In this document: in pieces, positions 1 through 7,845 of the stretch
Numbering within the stretch: position 1 is the first letter of the stretch
How the letters are laid out: each line of letters starts with the position of its first letter
NCBI GenBank assembly: GCA_002305725.1
Contig: DBQM01000043.1
Span: 1 to 24,594 of the forward strand
Source: Ruminococcus sp. UBA1394
GTDB lineage: Bacteria; Bacillota; Clostridia; Oscillospirales; Ruminococcaceae
Direction: 5' to 3'
DNA length: 24,594 nt
Program-made: the position numbers and the translations under genes
Notes under the pieces: model-generated
Databases searched by the model: none
Seen by the model: only the letters and a program-made list of their open reading frames with translations
What the model was told of the DNA's origin: nothing

Positions 1-441
1 GTTTGGGGGACGGTATATACACCACAAATTGTGTTTTTGGCAGAACGCCCTGACTGCTTTAATATCAAATGGATTTCCAAGTGTATGTGCAAGCATTACA
101 GCTTTTGTTTTATCACTCAGTGCTTCTTCAAGCATATTAACATCTATATTGTACTGCGGCACTGTAACATCAACAAAAACAGGTACAGCTCCATATTGCA
201 GAACAGGTGTTATTGTAGTAGGAAATCCGCATGAAACAGTTATTACTTGGTCTCTTCTTTTAATCTGTCTGTCACCAAGTTTTGGTGATGTAAGTGCCAT
301 AAAGGCAATCAGATTTGCTGACGAACCGCTATTTACAAGATTTGCATATTTTACATCAATCCACTATGCAAAATCTCTTTCAAACTGCTGAGAAAATCTT
401 CTTGTTGTAAGGCAGAAATCGAGTGTTGTGTCAGTTAAAGC
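1..441 (-). pseudogene. rfbH: rfbH-like fragment (CDP-4-keto-6-deoxyglucose-3-dehydrase, PLP aminotransferase fold)
   Basis: Read on the minus strand from about 441, the translation gives LDFCLTTRRFSQQFERDFA, then an in-frame TAG (364-366), then YANLVNSGSSANLIAFMAL and later VPQYNIDVNMLEEALSDKTK and AHTLGNPFDIKAV. These match the N-terminal third of RfbH-type DegT/DnrJ/EryC1 aminotransferases, which act in CDP-3,6-dideoxyhexose synthesis. The match stops near position 16 after HNLW, where the family normally continues into an acidic catalytic stretch. The piece has no start codon of its own, is interrupted by a stop, and lies one frame off the rfbG piece before it. It is therefore a relic. 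Family recognition is from memory of conserved motifs. Confidence 0.8.
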
Positions 442-659
442 ACACATTCCAGAATATTGACAGTTCCCATTACATTTGTTTCGTATATATATACAGGATC
501 AGCATAGCTTTCACGAACAATCGGCTGTGCTGCCAGATGAAAAACCATTTCAGGTTTTGCACTTTCAAAAGTCTTATTTAATTTTTCCTTATCTCTTATA
601 TCACCAATTACGCTTGTAATTTTATCCTCTGTATCAGCCATAGAGAACATAATTGGTTT
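438..659 (-). pseudogene. rfbG: rfbG-like fragment (CDP-glucose 4,6-dehydratase)
   Basis: The minus-strand translation contains VIGDIRDKEKL, MVFHLAAQPIVRESY and YETNVMGTVNILE. These are characteristic of the N-terminal Rossmann part of CDP-glucose 4,6-dehydratase, an extended SDR that makes CDP-4-keto-6-deoxyglucose. About 74 codons survive out of an expected ~350. The N-terminal nucleotide-binding Gly motif and the catalytic YxxxK region are both missing. The fragment is fused in frame to an rfbF piece upstream and ends at a TAA (435-437) that overlaps the rfbH piece in another frame. It is a relic with no plausible enzymatic function. Confidence 0.8.
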
Positions 660-824
660 ATAATCAAAAATTTCAGGCTGAAAAACCATATATCCTGCAT
701 TTATCATAGCTCCGTCAGCTACACTTTTTTCACGGAATGAACGAACAGAATAATCAGAACTTATATCCAAAACACCTTTTTGCTGCTTTTGAATAACTGC
801 TGTAAGCGTAGCAATTTTTCTGTT
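660..824 (-). pseudogene. rfbF: rfbF-like fragment (glucose-1-phosphate cytidylyltransferase)
   Basis: Downstream of a TAG at 825-827, the minus frame reads KIATLTAVIQKQQKGVLDIS, then VRSFREKSVADGAMINAGYM and EIFDY. This matches the middle of RfbF, which makes CDP-glucose from CTP and glucose-1-phosphate. The N-terminal nucleotidyltransferase signature and the C-terminal end are absent, and EIFDY runs straight into the rfbG piece. The gene order rfbF-rfbG-rfbH is the usual one for CDP-dideoxysugar operons, so this was probably a complete operon that shrank by internal deletion. Confidence 0.78.
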
Positions 825-827
825 CTA

Positions 828-1137
828 TCCTATAAAGATTTATAACAACATTCAAACGGGAATTATGATGAAATAATCTATATTGTTATTAAATAAACGG
901 AGCAGCTTTTAACAGTTCACAAGTAAATGTCATAAACCAACTGATTATACTACTTCTTATTAGTAAAATATTATAATCTATAAATATAATCAATCACTAT
1001 ATAAAATACACTTCGACATTTTTCTTGAAAATTAAAGTCTTTTGACATGATTTGTCGTTCTATTGCAGCACAACACACTTTTGTTGATATTACCGCAAAG
1101 ACACGTTAATCCACCCCTACAGCGAACGGATGATTCC
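828..1137. other. Gene-free AT-rich spacer
   Basis: No convincing coding frame, RNA gene or repeat is visible between the rfb relic and the transposase relic. The section nearest the transposase (about 1030-1137) may hold further decayed transposase sequence, but I cannot recognise it. Confidence 0.5.
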
Positions 1138-1434
1138 TTATGCTCTTTCGATTGCATCGCCGTTCGGTACTTTATTGGGTGAGTTATTCCACAGAAATTT
1201 GAAAACGCACGGCTGTCGATCACTTCATTCAAAACTGCCATGTCTGCGAGATTGTAGATGTTCTGTAAATATGAATATTCTCAGCATCAATTCCAGCGGG
1301 TATGGCTTGTTTCCAAGTTCTTCTTTGTAATAACTCGGCTATATTAATTCTATGAATGTTTTCCACGGTATAATTGCTTCAAGCTTATTCAAAAAAAACT
1401 TTTTTATTAATTCTGGCTGCACTAAGTTCATCAT
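1138..1434 (-). pseudogene. Decayed IS5-type transposase, N-terminal part
   Basis: From an ATG at 1434 the minus strand reads NKLEAIIPWKTFIELI, an in-frame TAG (1339-1341), then YYKEELGNKPYPLELMLRIF. After a frameshift near 1260 it reads NLADMAVLNEVIDSRAFSNF, and after another near 1185 NSPNKVPNGDAIERA followed by TAA (1138-1140). This is the N-terminal DUF772-type region of IS5-family transposases. The DDE catalytic part is missing. One stop and two frameshifts show it is dead. A terminal-repeat-like sequence lies about 65 bp upstream of the start (1500-1517) and matches the MITE ends elsewhere in the window. Confidence 0.8.
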
Positions 1435-1496
1435 TTTTTTCTGCCAGTGTCATTCGTCTTTCCATTCTTCTATTATATTACATTTCTTCTACTTTC

Positions 1497-1520
1497 GCAG
1501 TTGTGCGGTGTAGCCTTAAA
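1497..1520. repeat. Terminal-repeat copy beside the IS5-type transposase relic
   Basis: The sequence TTGTGCGGTGTAGCCTTAAA is nearly the same as the right end of the MITE at 2371-2393 (TTGTGCGGTATTGCCTTAAA) and the solo end near 24413-24435. Its place just upstream of the transposase relic start suggests that it is that element's terminal inverted repeat. The matching opposite end was not found near 1030. Confidence 0.65.
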
Positions 1521-1558
1521 AAAGTACCTACAGGAGAAATTCTGCCGGTACTTTTTTT
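1519..1558 (+). terminator. Intrinsic terminator-like hairpin directly next to the IS end
   Basis: An 8-bp perfect stem, AAAGTACC (1521-1528) with GGTACTTT (1547-1554), closes a loop that holds a small CAG/CTG stem. A run of T follows on the plus strand. No intact plus-strand gene precedes it, so it may serve a gene since lost or act in the leader of the AbrB-like relic. Confidence 0.6.
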
Positions 1559-1652
1559 CTGAGTTTTTATGATTTAAAATTGAATATTTCCTCAGTTTTA
1601 ACAAATAATAGATTTGCCGGTTAACAGCGAAAAAAATATGGAGGAAATATAG

Positions 1653-1841
1653 ATGAAAGCTACAGGTATTGTTAGACGAATTGATGACCTGGGAAGAGTT
1701 GTAATCCTGAAGGAAATAAGAAGGACAATGAGAATCCGTGAGTGTGACCTCTTACAGAAATCATTGACACAGAAATACAGATTCTGCAGTGCTATGCAGA
1801 ATATTGCGGAAAGGCTACATATACCTGAGAAAAAAGACTGA
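1653..1841 (+). pseudogene. AbrB/SpoVT-like transition regulator, truncated
   Basis: A good ribosome binding site (GGAGG, 1639-1643) precedes an ATG at 1653. The first 30 codons read MKATGIVRRIDDLGRVVI then KEIRRTMRIR, the swapped-hairpin AbrB DNA-binding domain found in SpoVT/AbrB regulators of Firmicutes. The family's conserved Pro after VVI is Leu here, and the usual REGDPLEI is RECDLLQK. After that the family similarity vanishes and the frame ends at 62 codons with an unrelated tail, instead of the expected ~80 or more residues. I read it as a frameshifted relic. A shortened but functional DNA-binding protein cannot be excluded. Confidence 0.65.
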
Positions 1842-1856
1842 TTATTGTTCAAAGAA

Positions 1857-1905
1857 CAGCCAACTGGTGCTATATTAAGTTGCAGCAGTTGGCTGACTTT
1901 TTATC
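1857..1905 (+). terminator. Terminator-like hairpin after the AbrB-like relic
   Basis: AGCCAACTG pairs with CAGTTGGCT (9 bp) around a loop of about 18 nt. A T-rich stretch (CTTTTTAT) follows on the plus strand, shortly after the stop of the AbrB-like frame. Confidence 0.55.
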
Positions 1906-1911
1906 TGTTAC

Positions 1912-2194
1912 GATTTGCAAGTAAAAGTTCTTCAGTATTGCTGTACAAATCTTCACGTCCTGACAGGAAGAAAGTAAAATCACGCATGAAAGTGAATTTT
2001 CATCATTGTATTTTAAAATTGAAGTATTCTCACTTGGGCATGGATTGTATATATCGGTATTACCGAAAAAATATCCGTCATACCATTTTTTAGGTCATCA
2101 AATCTGTCGGTAAGATTATAATAATCAAGCAATTCACAGACTTCTTTATATGTAAAGCCGAAACAATCTGAAGAACCGCTGCTTGTTATAGAGT
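1912..2194 (-). pseudogene. Mosaic relic colinear with the recombinase-partner/ATPase locus
   Basis: Three short fragments lie in a row. Positions 1912-1972 match 8832-8892, the 3' part of the 69-aa gene, with about 5 mismatches; the fragment still encodes DLYSNTEELLLAN. Positions 1982-2034 match 10419-10471 (C-terminal part of the first AAA-ATPase-like gene) with about 3 mismatches. Positions 2039-2194 match 12557-12713 (middle of the second ATPase), with a one-base deletion that shifts the frame; they encode VCELLDYYNLTDRFDDLK. The order and orientation equal those of the intact locus, so this looks like a second copy collapsed by internal deletions. It ends exactly at the MITE. Confidence 0.8.
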
Positions 2195-2393
2195 TAAGGC
2201 AACACCGCACAATTAACGGTTAACTCCTTTGCCGCACATCTGCTTGCAGATTTCCCATCATATCACACAAAAATCTCTTGACATATGCCAGTATGTCTGC
2301 GAGCTTTTTATGCAATCCAGTGAGCGACCTTCGCCTGACGGAAAATCTGACTTCGCATCTGCACGACAATAATTGTGCGGTATTGCCTTAAAA
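2194..2393. mobile_element. MITE, ~200 bp, IS5-related terminal inverted repeats
   Basis: The left end TTAAGGCAACACCGCACAATT (one base shown beyond 20 is the shared T; span 2194-2214) is the inverse of the right end at 2371-2391 with a single mismatch, giving ~21-bp terminal inverted repeats. The interior has no coding capacity. Both ends have TA next to GGC/GCC, consistent with a TA target duplication, although the palindromic end makes this ambiguous. The ends match the repeat beside the IS5-type transposase relic at 1497-1520, so a transposase of that type may have mobilised it. It abuts the mosaic relic on the left. Confidence 0.75.
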
Positions 2394-2441
2394 ATCAAGA
2401 TACACATAAGCTGAAGTTGCTGATTCATCTATAGCTTTGAC

Positions 2442-3761
2442 TCAGATAAACATCGCAAGATAATGCGGAAGAGTAATTTTCGTATCATTCTGACCAATAT
2501 TTCCTGCGACAAGTTTAAAAGCAACTGACGGTTCAAAGGTTTCAATAAACAGGTTAAGGGACTTGGTAGCGGTATTTCCTGATTTGACTTCAACAGGTAC
2601 GACTTCTCCGTCCTTCTCAATAACGAATTCAAGCTCCGAATTATCATCAGGCTTATAGTAATGCAGTGTATATCCGTTTTTGATAAGAGTTTCCGCCGCA
2701 AAATTCTCGTAAATACCGCCCTTTGCAGGTCCTTTCAGCTTTCCGTTAAGCAGTGCCTGCTTTGTTGCAAATCCATATAGCGCAAGCAGCAGCCCGGTAT
2801 CATTGATATACAGCTTGAATTCATTATCTTTTTCATAAGCTTTCAGCGGAAGAACAGGCATAGTTGTATTACAACAGATATATGCCATATTTGCGTCATG
2901 AAGCCATTGAATACTGTCACCGAATTTTCTCGCAGTAGCCTTGCTTTCAACCTCTGAATATTTGAACTTTTTGTTTTCTCTTGCAAGCTGTCTCGGTATA
3001 CTGTCATAACATTTGCGTACTTTGACTTTTTCTGCACCTCTTGCATGCTGTGATATATCATCGGCATAAGAAACAAGTATTTTATCCTGTATTTCCTGAA
3101 CCTTTCCAAAATCCTTGAACTCCATGAAGTTTGCCACGACCTCCGGCATACCTCCGACAACAAGGTATTCACGAAGAATAGAATGGAATTTTTCATTCAT
3201 CTCCGACGGAATCTTTTCTTTTGAAATGTAAAAGTTTCTGAGGTATTCAATTGTGTCTGATTCGTAACCGTAAGCCCATAAAAACTCTTCAAAATCAAGA
3301 GAATACATCATCAGCGGCTTTTCATATCCGACAGGAATAGACTCTACTTCCTTTACTTCACGGTCATCGTCCTGACCGTATGAGAGCCCGAGAAGTGAAC
3401 CGGAAGCGATAACATCAAACCGTTCATCTTCAGCAAGAAACTTCAATGCTGTTCTTGCATCGGAGCATTTCTGGATTTCATCAAGAAAAAGCAGTGTTTT
3501 TCCCGGTATCAGTTTTACTCCCGGAATGTTTGCTGTAATCCGTTTATAAATCTCCTCAGCAGAACGGTCACCCTCAAAAATCACTTTCAGACTGCTCTGC
3601 ATATGAAAGTTGATTTCGATAAAGCTTTCGTACTCGTTTTTCCCGAACTGACGCACAAGGTAAGTCTTGCCGACCTGTCTTGCACCTTTTATCAGTAAAC
3701 ATTCTCTGCCTTTGGATTTTTTCCATTCAAGAAGCTTATCGTACATTTTTCGTTTCAGCAT
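2442..3761 (-). CDS. AAA_14/DUF4143 ATPase with C-terminal nuclease-like motif
   Basis: This 439-aa protein has an N-terminal P-loop ATPase domain: Walker A GARQVGKT (residues 26-33), Walker B LLFLDEIQK (D94-E95) and the sensor VIASGSLLG (about 118-125). The C-terminal half fits DUF4143. Near the end, SELEFVIEKDGEVVPVEVKS carries an E-x-K (E391-K393) pattern like the PD-(D/E)XK nuclease fold. Members are common in gut Firmicutes and Bacteroidetes, and their cellular role is not established. The length is normal and the frame intact. A consensus-like promoter precedes it (3786-3814). It stands alone between the MITE and the glycosyltransferase operon, and its C-terminus overlaps no other gene. 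Confidence 0.9.
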   Translation of the reverse strand: MLKRKMYDKLLEWKKSKGRECLLIKGARQVGKTYLVRQFGKNEYESFIEINFHMQSSLKVIFEGDRSAEEIYKRITANIPGVKLIPGKTLLFLDEIQKCSDARTALKFLAEDERFDVIASGSLLGLSYGQDDDREVKEVESIPVGYEKPLMMYSLDFEEFLWAYGYESDTIEYLRNFYISKEKIPSEMNEKFHSILREYLVVGGMPEVVANFMEFKDFGKVQEIQDKILVSYADDISQHARGAEKVKVRKCYDSIPRQLARENKKFKYSEVESKATARKFGDSIQWLHDANMAYICCNTTMPVLPLKAYEKDNEFKLYINDTGLLLALYGFATKQALLNGKLKGPAKGGIYENFAAETLIKNGYTLHYYKPDDNSELEFVIEKDGEVVPVEVKSGNTATKSLNLFIETFEPSVAFKLVAGNIGQNDTKITLPHYLAMFI

Positions 3762-3785
3762 AAGATTACCCCGCTTTCAATATCA

Positions 3786-3814
3786 ATCATACCATAGTAT
3801 GGACAAAAAATCAA
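3786..3814 (-). promoter_or_regulatory. Sigma-A promoter of the DUF4143 ATPase gene
   Basis: On the minus strand, TTGATT (3809-3814) is separated by 17 bp from TATGAT (3786-3791), 24 bp ahead of the ATG. The -35 and spacer start match the promoter of the 13437 ATPase gene closely (CTTGATTTTT, 10 nt, ATGGTAT). Confidence 0.6.
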
Positions 3815-3918
3815 GTGTTATGCATAAAATAGCTGTTTGCTAAATTTGAATTATGCATATTTCAGGGTGTTCAGAATGTGAATTTACGCATATTTTCTTC
3901 TGGAATTAGTTTTGTGGT

Positions 3919-3976
3919 TGTAGCTGTCAAGAAAAGTGGACACAAAAAATATGTAGCTGTCAAAAATCGTAGACAT
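3919..3976. repeat. IS-end-like direct repeat pair
   Basis: TGTAGCTGTCAAGAAAAGTG GACA (split here; 3919-3943) is repeated imperfectly at 3952-3976 in the same direction, 33 bp apart. Repeated near-terminal motifs of this sort are typical of transposase-binding sites of some insertion sequences. No transposase lies nearby, so at most this is a solo end. The rest of the 3762-4075 gap holds two divergent promoters and nothing else I recognise. Confidence 0.4.
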
Positions 3977-3995
3977 TTTCTATTGACGCAATTTC

Positions 3996-4024
3996 TTGAC
4001 AATTTTCTTTGGATATAGTATAAT
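3996..4024 (+). promoter_or_regulatory. Perfect consensus sigma-A promoter of the GT8/GLUG/peptide operon
   Basis: TTGACA (3996-4001), a 17-bp spacer and TATAAT (4019-4024) form an exact consensus promoter 52 bp ahead of the GT8 start codon. It also lies 20 bp downstream of the IS-end-like repeats. Confidence 0.85.
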
Positions 4025-4075
4025 AAAAATATAACTTTTTGGTAAATTTTTATAACAATACAAAAGGGTGATTAA

Positions 4076-5005
4076 ATGACGAAAACGATTAAGAAGCCCA
4101 TCAGGTTTTCTCCTGTGAATATTGCTTTTGCAAGCAATGAGGGGTATGCTGAACCACTGGCGGCGTCAGTTTATTCGCTTCTTCTGAACGGCAGTAAATC
4201 ACGGCTTTATGACATTATTATAATGCACAAGGATATTACATCCGAAAGTATTAACAAATTCAGGCTGATTGAAAAAGCTTTTCCCAACTGCTCCATACGG
4301 TTTATTGACGTTTCGGAGCTTGACGAATCAGTCAGCAGCAGTGTGTGTTCATACTTCACATCTGAAGCCAACTACCGTCTTTTTCTGTTTGGAGAAATGT
4401 TTGCGGAATATGACCGCATGATTTATCTTGACTGCGACACAGTAGTCACGGGAGATATATCGGAGCTTTTTGACATAAGCCTTGAGGGTAACGCCGCAGG
4501 AGCGGTGGAAGCTATTGAGGGGAGATATTATTCCTACAGTAAAAAAGCGGTTTTTTACAACAAAACGCCTTATAACTTTGACGATTACCGCAGAAAAATT
4601 CTGGGTCTGAAAAATATTCAGAATTATTTTAATTCCGGAATGATTCTCCTTGACCTGAAAAAGTGCCGGGAGATAACTTCGGCAGAGGTGGCTGTGGAAC
4701 TACTCAACAGCAAGCCTTTTATATACAACGATCAGGACACGATGAATATACTGTTTAATGAGAGTGTTAAAATGCTTGATTTAAAATGGAATTACACAAT
4801 AAATATCGAGCAGTCAAACGAATGTCCCAATCCCATGATAAGAAAGCTTTATGAGGGAACCAGACGCACTGACTACAGAATTATCCATTACGTCAGCGGA
4901 CGAAAGCCCTGGAATGCTGATGTTCCTTTAGGGAAATATTATCATAAATACCAGACATTGCTAAAGGAGGACATATTATGTCAACGGCAAAAAGAAGAAA
5001 ACTGA
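4076..5005 (+). CDS. Glycosyltransferase family 8
   Basis: This 309-aa protein has GT8 hallmarks: N-terminal VNIAFASNEGYAEPLAASV, the metal-binding DxD as YLDCDTVV (D119, D121), YFNSGMILLDL in the middle, and HYVSGRKPW (H271 onward) near the C-terminus. GT8 enzymes are retaining transferases that use UDP- or ADP-linked hexoses; here donor and acceptor are unknown. There is no signal peptide or membrane segment, so it should act in the cytoplasm. AAAGGGTG precedes the ATG. Its last 28 bp overlap the next gene, whose ribosome binding site lies within it, so the two are probably translationally coupled. It is the first gene of an operon with a secreted protein, two small peptides and a lipoprotein. 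Confidence 0.93.
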   Translation: MTKTIKKPIRFSPVNIAFASNEGYAEPLAASVYSLLLNGSKSRLYDIIIMHKDITSESINKFRLIEKAFPNCSIRFIDVSELDESVSSSVCSYFTSEANYRLFLFGEMFAEYDRMIYLDCDTVVTGDISELFDISLEGNAAGAVEAIEGRYYSYSKKAVFYNKTPYNFDDYRRKILGLKNIQNYFNSGMILLDLKKCREITSAEVAVELLNSKPFIYNDQDTMNILFNESVKMLDLKWNYTINIEQSNECPNPMIRKLYEGTRRTDYRIIHYVSGRKPWNADVPLGKYYHKYQTLLKEDILCQRQKEEN

Positions 5006-7710
5006 AAAAAGCGGTTATAGGCTGGCTTTGCATTGCCGCACTGACCGCCAACATGACCATGCCCGGCGCTCCTCTGCATGAATTTACCCAGATTACGGCA
5101 AACGCAGAAGTTGAGAACGTAACACCTGTGAACCTGAGTGAAATCGAAGAAGGAAGTCCAGTAGACGGAATTACTGTAGCTTTAAAGTCTCATGATGTAG
5201 TATACACTCCAACAAATTATTACGAAATCCAAATCACAAAGGACGGCAATTATGCCTTTAAAGGCAGCAATTACATTAACAACAGCTATGTTGATATTCA
5301 GTTTGTTGTAGCTGATGGAATTACAGCCAATCTCTACTTTGATGATGTTTATATCAAGAATGATGATGGATTCTTTTTAAGTTCTGGGTCTTTTCTTTGT
5401 TTTTGTATTAACCCTTTCAATATTGGCAGCTCATCAACAGCTGATTTAAGCGGAAAACTTTGCATTGATACCTGTTCCTATTTTAATGACAATACACAGC
5501 TGTTTCGGAAGTCAGATTTAAAAACAGGAGAAGGTACATTAACTGGTCTGCATACGGTAACATACACGAACGAATCCGGAAACCAGTTTGAAGAGATTTA
5601 CTGCACAAGCGGTGCTGACGCAAAACTGCCTGAGGGTTATGAATGCTTTACTGTGGCCGACAAAGCTTTTGACGGAAAAAATGTCACAGAAAGTGTTACT
5701 GTTAAAGCATTTGAAAACCACAGCTTTGACACCAACGGCTTCTGCGAAATCTGCGGCGGTTATGAGCCGGCAACACTGACAACAGCCAAGTATGATATTG
5801 ACGGTGATGAAAATATAGATGAAGTTTACGAAATCGGCAACGCAGGACAGCTTTACTGGTTTGCAGGACTTGTAAACGGTACACTGACAGACGGTACTTC
5901 TCAGAACACGGCCGCAAACGGAGTTCTCACAGCGGATATTACCGTGAACAAAGGAGAAAACACAAATGATGTTGCAAACTGTAACGGAACAAAGGCAGAC
6001 GACTGGAAAGACTGGACGCCTATCGGCAACGATTCAAACATGTACACCGGCACATTTAACGGAATTAATCACACCGTAAGTGGTTTGTATTTTAATGATG
6101 AAGATACTTGTGCCGTCGGTTTATTCGGATGCTTGGGAAACACTAAGGACGAAGAGGGGAAGGTGACTTCTTACGCTAAAATTTCAAGTATTTCTGTCAG
6201 CGATTCTTATATCAAAGGATATTCTGCTGTCGGCGGCATATCAGGATATAATCACTACGGTTTTATTATAAACTGTAATTACAAAGGTACAGTCATCGGA
6301 AATGAATATACCGGAGGCGTATGCGGATATAATAACATAGGCCTGATGATATACTGCTATAACAGAGGCACAGTCAGCGGAGGTGAATATATCGGCGGCG
6401 TATGCGGCGGTAATAATTATGTAATCTTAAACTGCTGCAACAGAGGTGAAGTCAGCGGAGAAGATAGTGTCGGCGGCGTGTGCGGCGGAAATAACACAAA
6501 AATTACAAACTGCTATAACATAGGTAAGGTTACTGCTACTGCAAGCGTTAGTGATGCTTCTGTCGGCGGCGTGGGTGGATATAATCATGGCATAGTTGCA
6601 AACTGCTATTATAACAGTGATGTTTACAGCGGAAAGGCTGTCGGTGTTAATGATAATACTGTTTCTGAGAATGTACTCGGCAAAACCACAGACCAGTTCA
6701 CAAGCGGCGAGGTTGCATATCTCCTTTCACAGGGCTGTACAGTAGGCGAGGGTGAAGAAGCAAGTACCTATGACGGCTCAGTCTGGGGACAGACACTCAC
6801 AGGCGATAACAAGCAGGATTACCCTGTTTTAGGCGGCAAAATGGTTCTTACAAATATCGACCAGTCAGAATTTGCAAATGATGTTATGATTTACGGTCAG
6901 AATGTAGTCCTTGACGGAACGATCGGCTTCAACATCTACGTTGCCGCTGATGATGCTTATGAATGGTCGGCAAAAATTGACGGTAAGGAAGTTCCAAAGC
7001 CTGAAAAGGACGAAAATGGAATTTATAAGTTCACCTGCAATGTTGCCGCAAAGGATATGTCAAATAATATTGAGTTCTATATTAATGATAATGTCAAGGC
7101 AACGGTTTCTGTTAAGTCGTATCTTGAGGACTTAAAGGCAAATTCAGGTTCAGAAACATCAACACCAGAAACTGAAAAGATTGTTGACCTTGCAAATGCT
7201 ATGGAAACATACGGCAATGCGGCAAATGCGTTTTTCAATAATGGTACTGTTGCGGCACCGACTGAAGAAGTTACAGCCGAAAATCTCAGCGGTTATTCAT
7301 TTACAAAGAATGAAACATTCCCTGCTGGTATCAGCTATTACGGTTCAAGCCTGCTGCTGAAATCTGAAACTACTGTAAGACACTATTTCAAGCTTGAAGA
7401 GGGACAGGATATCACAAACTTTGCATTTACTGTTAAGGTTGGAAATGCAGATTATAGCACAGTAACACCTGTGGAAAAACAGGGTTATTACTACATTGAT
7501 ATAGAAAATATCAGTGCTGATCAGCTTGATACACCGCATACTGTAAAGATTGGTGATGTCGAAGTAATAAGCAATTACAGTGCGATGAGCTATGCAAATT
7601 CGGTACTGAGCAGTGAAACGGCTGATGATAATCTGAAAAATCTCGTAAAGACGCTTTATCTGTATAATCAGAAAGCAAATGCACTCAGTGGTGTTCAGAG
7701 TAGTAACTGA
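4978..7710 (+). CDS. Large secreted GLUG-repeat protein
   Basis: This 910-aa protein starts behind AAAGGAGG (spacing about 8). It has a lysine/arginine-rich N-terminus and a hydrophobic stretch (about residues 13-30), with likely cleavage after ITANA near residue 42. A short FCEICGGYEPA element (about residue 258) precedes YDIDGDENIDEVYEIGNAGQ. Residues ~415-555 contain at least five GLUG-type repeats, with units such as GGVCGGNN followed by NCCNRGEVSG. The C-terminal third (from about 640) is a non-repetitive, probably beta-rich region seen in other Ruminococcus secreted proteins. No sortase signal, dockerin or transmembrane anchor is visible. The stop overlaps the next ATG (ATGA). Its function is unknown; GLUG repeats are generally thought to be adhesion or surface-binding modules. 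Confidence 0.88.
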   Translation: MSTAKRRKLKKAVIGWLCIAALTANMTMPGAPLHEFTQITANAEVENVTPVNLSEIEEGSPVDGITVALKSHDVVYTPTNYYEIQITKDGNYAFKGSNYINNSYVDIQFVVADGITANLYFDDVYIKNDDGFFLSSGSFLCFCINPFNIGSSSTADLSGKLCIDTCSYFNDNTQLFRKSDLKTGEGTLTGLHTVTYTNESGNQFEEIYCTSGADAKLPEGYECFTVADKAFDGKNVTESVTVKAFENHSFDTNGFCEICGGYEPATLTTAKYDIDGDENIDEVYEIGNAGQLYWFAGLVNGTLTDGTSQNTAANGVLTADITVNKGENTNDVANCNGTKADDWKDWTPIGNDSNMYTGTFNGINHTVSGLYFNDEDTCAVGLFGCLGNTKDEEGKVTSYAKISSISVSDSYIKGYSAVGGISGYNHYGFIINCNYKGTVIGNEYTGGVCGYNNIGLMIYCYNRGTVSGGEYIGGVCGGNNYVILNCCNRGEVSGEDSVGGVCGGNNTKITNCYNIGKVTATASVSDASVGGVGGYNHGIVANCYYNSDVYSGKAVGVNDNTVSENVLGKTTDQFTSGEVAYLLSQGCTVGEGEEASTYDGSVWGQTLTGDNKQDYPVLGGKMVLTNIDQSEFANDVMIYGQNVVLDGTIGFNIYVAADDAYEWSAKIDGKEVPKPEKDENGIYKFTCNVAAKDMSNNIEFYINDNVKATVSVKSYLEDLKANSGSETSTPETEKIVDLANAMETYGNAANAFFNNGTVAAPTEEVTAENLSGYSFTKNETFPAGISYYGSSLLLKSETTVRHYFKLEEGQDITNFAFTVKVGNADYSTVTPVEKQGYYYIDIENISADQLDTPHTVKIGDVEVISNYSAMSYANSVLSSETADDNLKNLVKTLYLYNQKANALSGVQSSN

Positions 7711-7832
7711 TGAAAGAGAAATACATTAAACCCGAAATAGAATTTGTGGGGTTTGATTGTGAGGACGTTATTACCACGAGTAGTAACGGTCCTATTGAAC
7801 TACCTATAATTCCTGTGAATTATGATGAATAA
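7710..7832 (+). CDS. Leader-like small peptide 1 (40 aa)
   Basis: The ATG overlaps the stop of the GLUG gene (ATGA), which suggests translational coupling; its own ribosome binding site is weak. The N-terminal part MKEKYIKPEIEFVGFDCEDV then ITTS is almost the same as in the following gene. The C-terminal part reads NGPIELPIIPVNYDE. The tail IELPIIPV recurs at the very C-terminus of the lipoprotein two genes downstream. A conserved acidic N-terminus with a variable end resembles the leader/core layout of ribosomally made precursor peptides, but no maturase gene is adjacent. I have seen similar short EDVITTS-type proteins in clostridial genomes but know no function. Confidence 0.75.
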   Translation: MKEKYIKPEIEFVGFDCEDVITTSSNGPIELPIIPVNYDE

Positions 7833-7845
7833 ACGGAGGTTATTC

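Noticed and set aside
29..391. 120-aa plus-strand open frame
   Set aside because: It lies opposite the rfbH-like relic and has no family similarity; it is an antisense shadow.
1032..1241. 69-aa minus-strand frame taken as a gene
   Set aside because: Its first part is the middle of the transposase relic and the rest is out of frame with it.
2013..2210. 65-aa minus-strand frame as a small protein
   Set aside because: It is the frameshifted ATPase fragment of the mosaic relic, extended by chance into the MITE.
6225..6640. CRISPR-like or tandem DNA repeat
   Set aside because: The periodicity reflects GLUG protein repeats in a reading frame; the DNA units vary in length and have no spacer structure.
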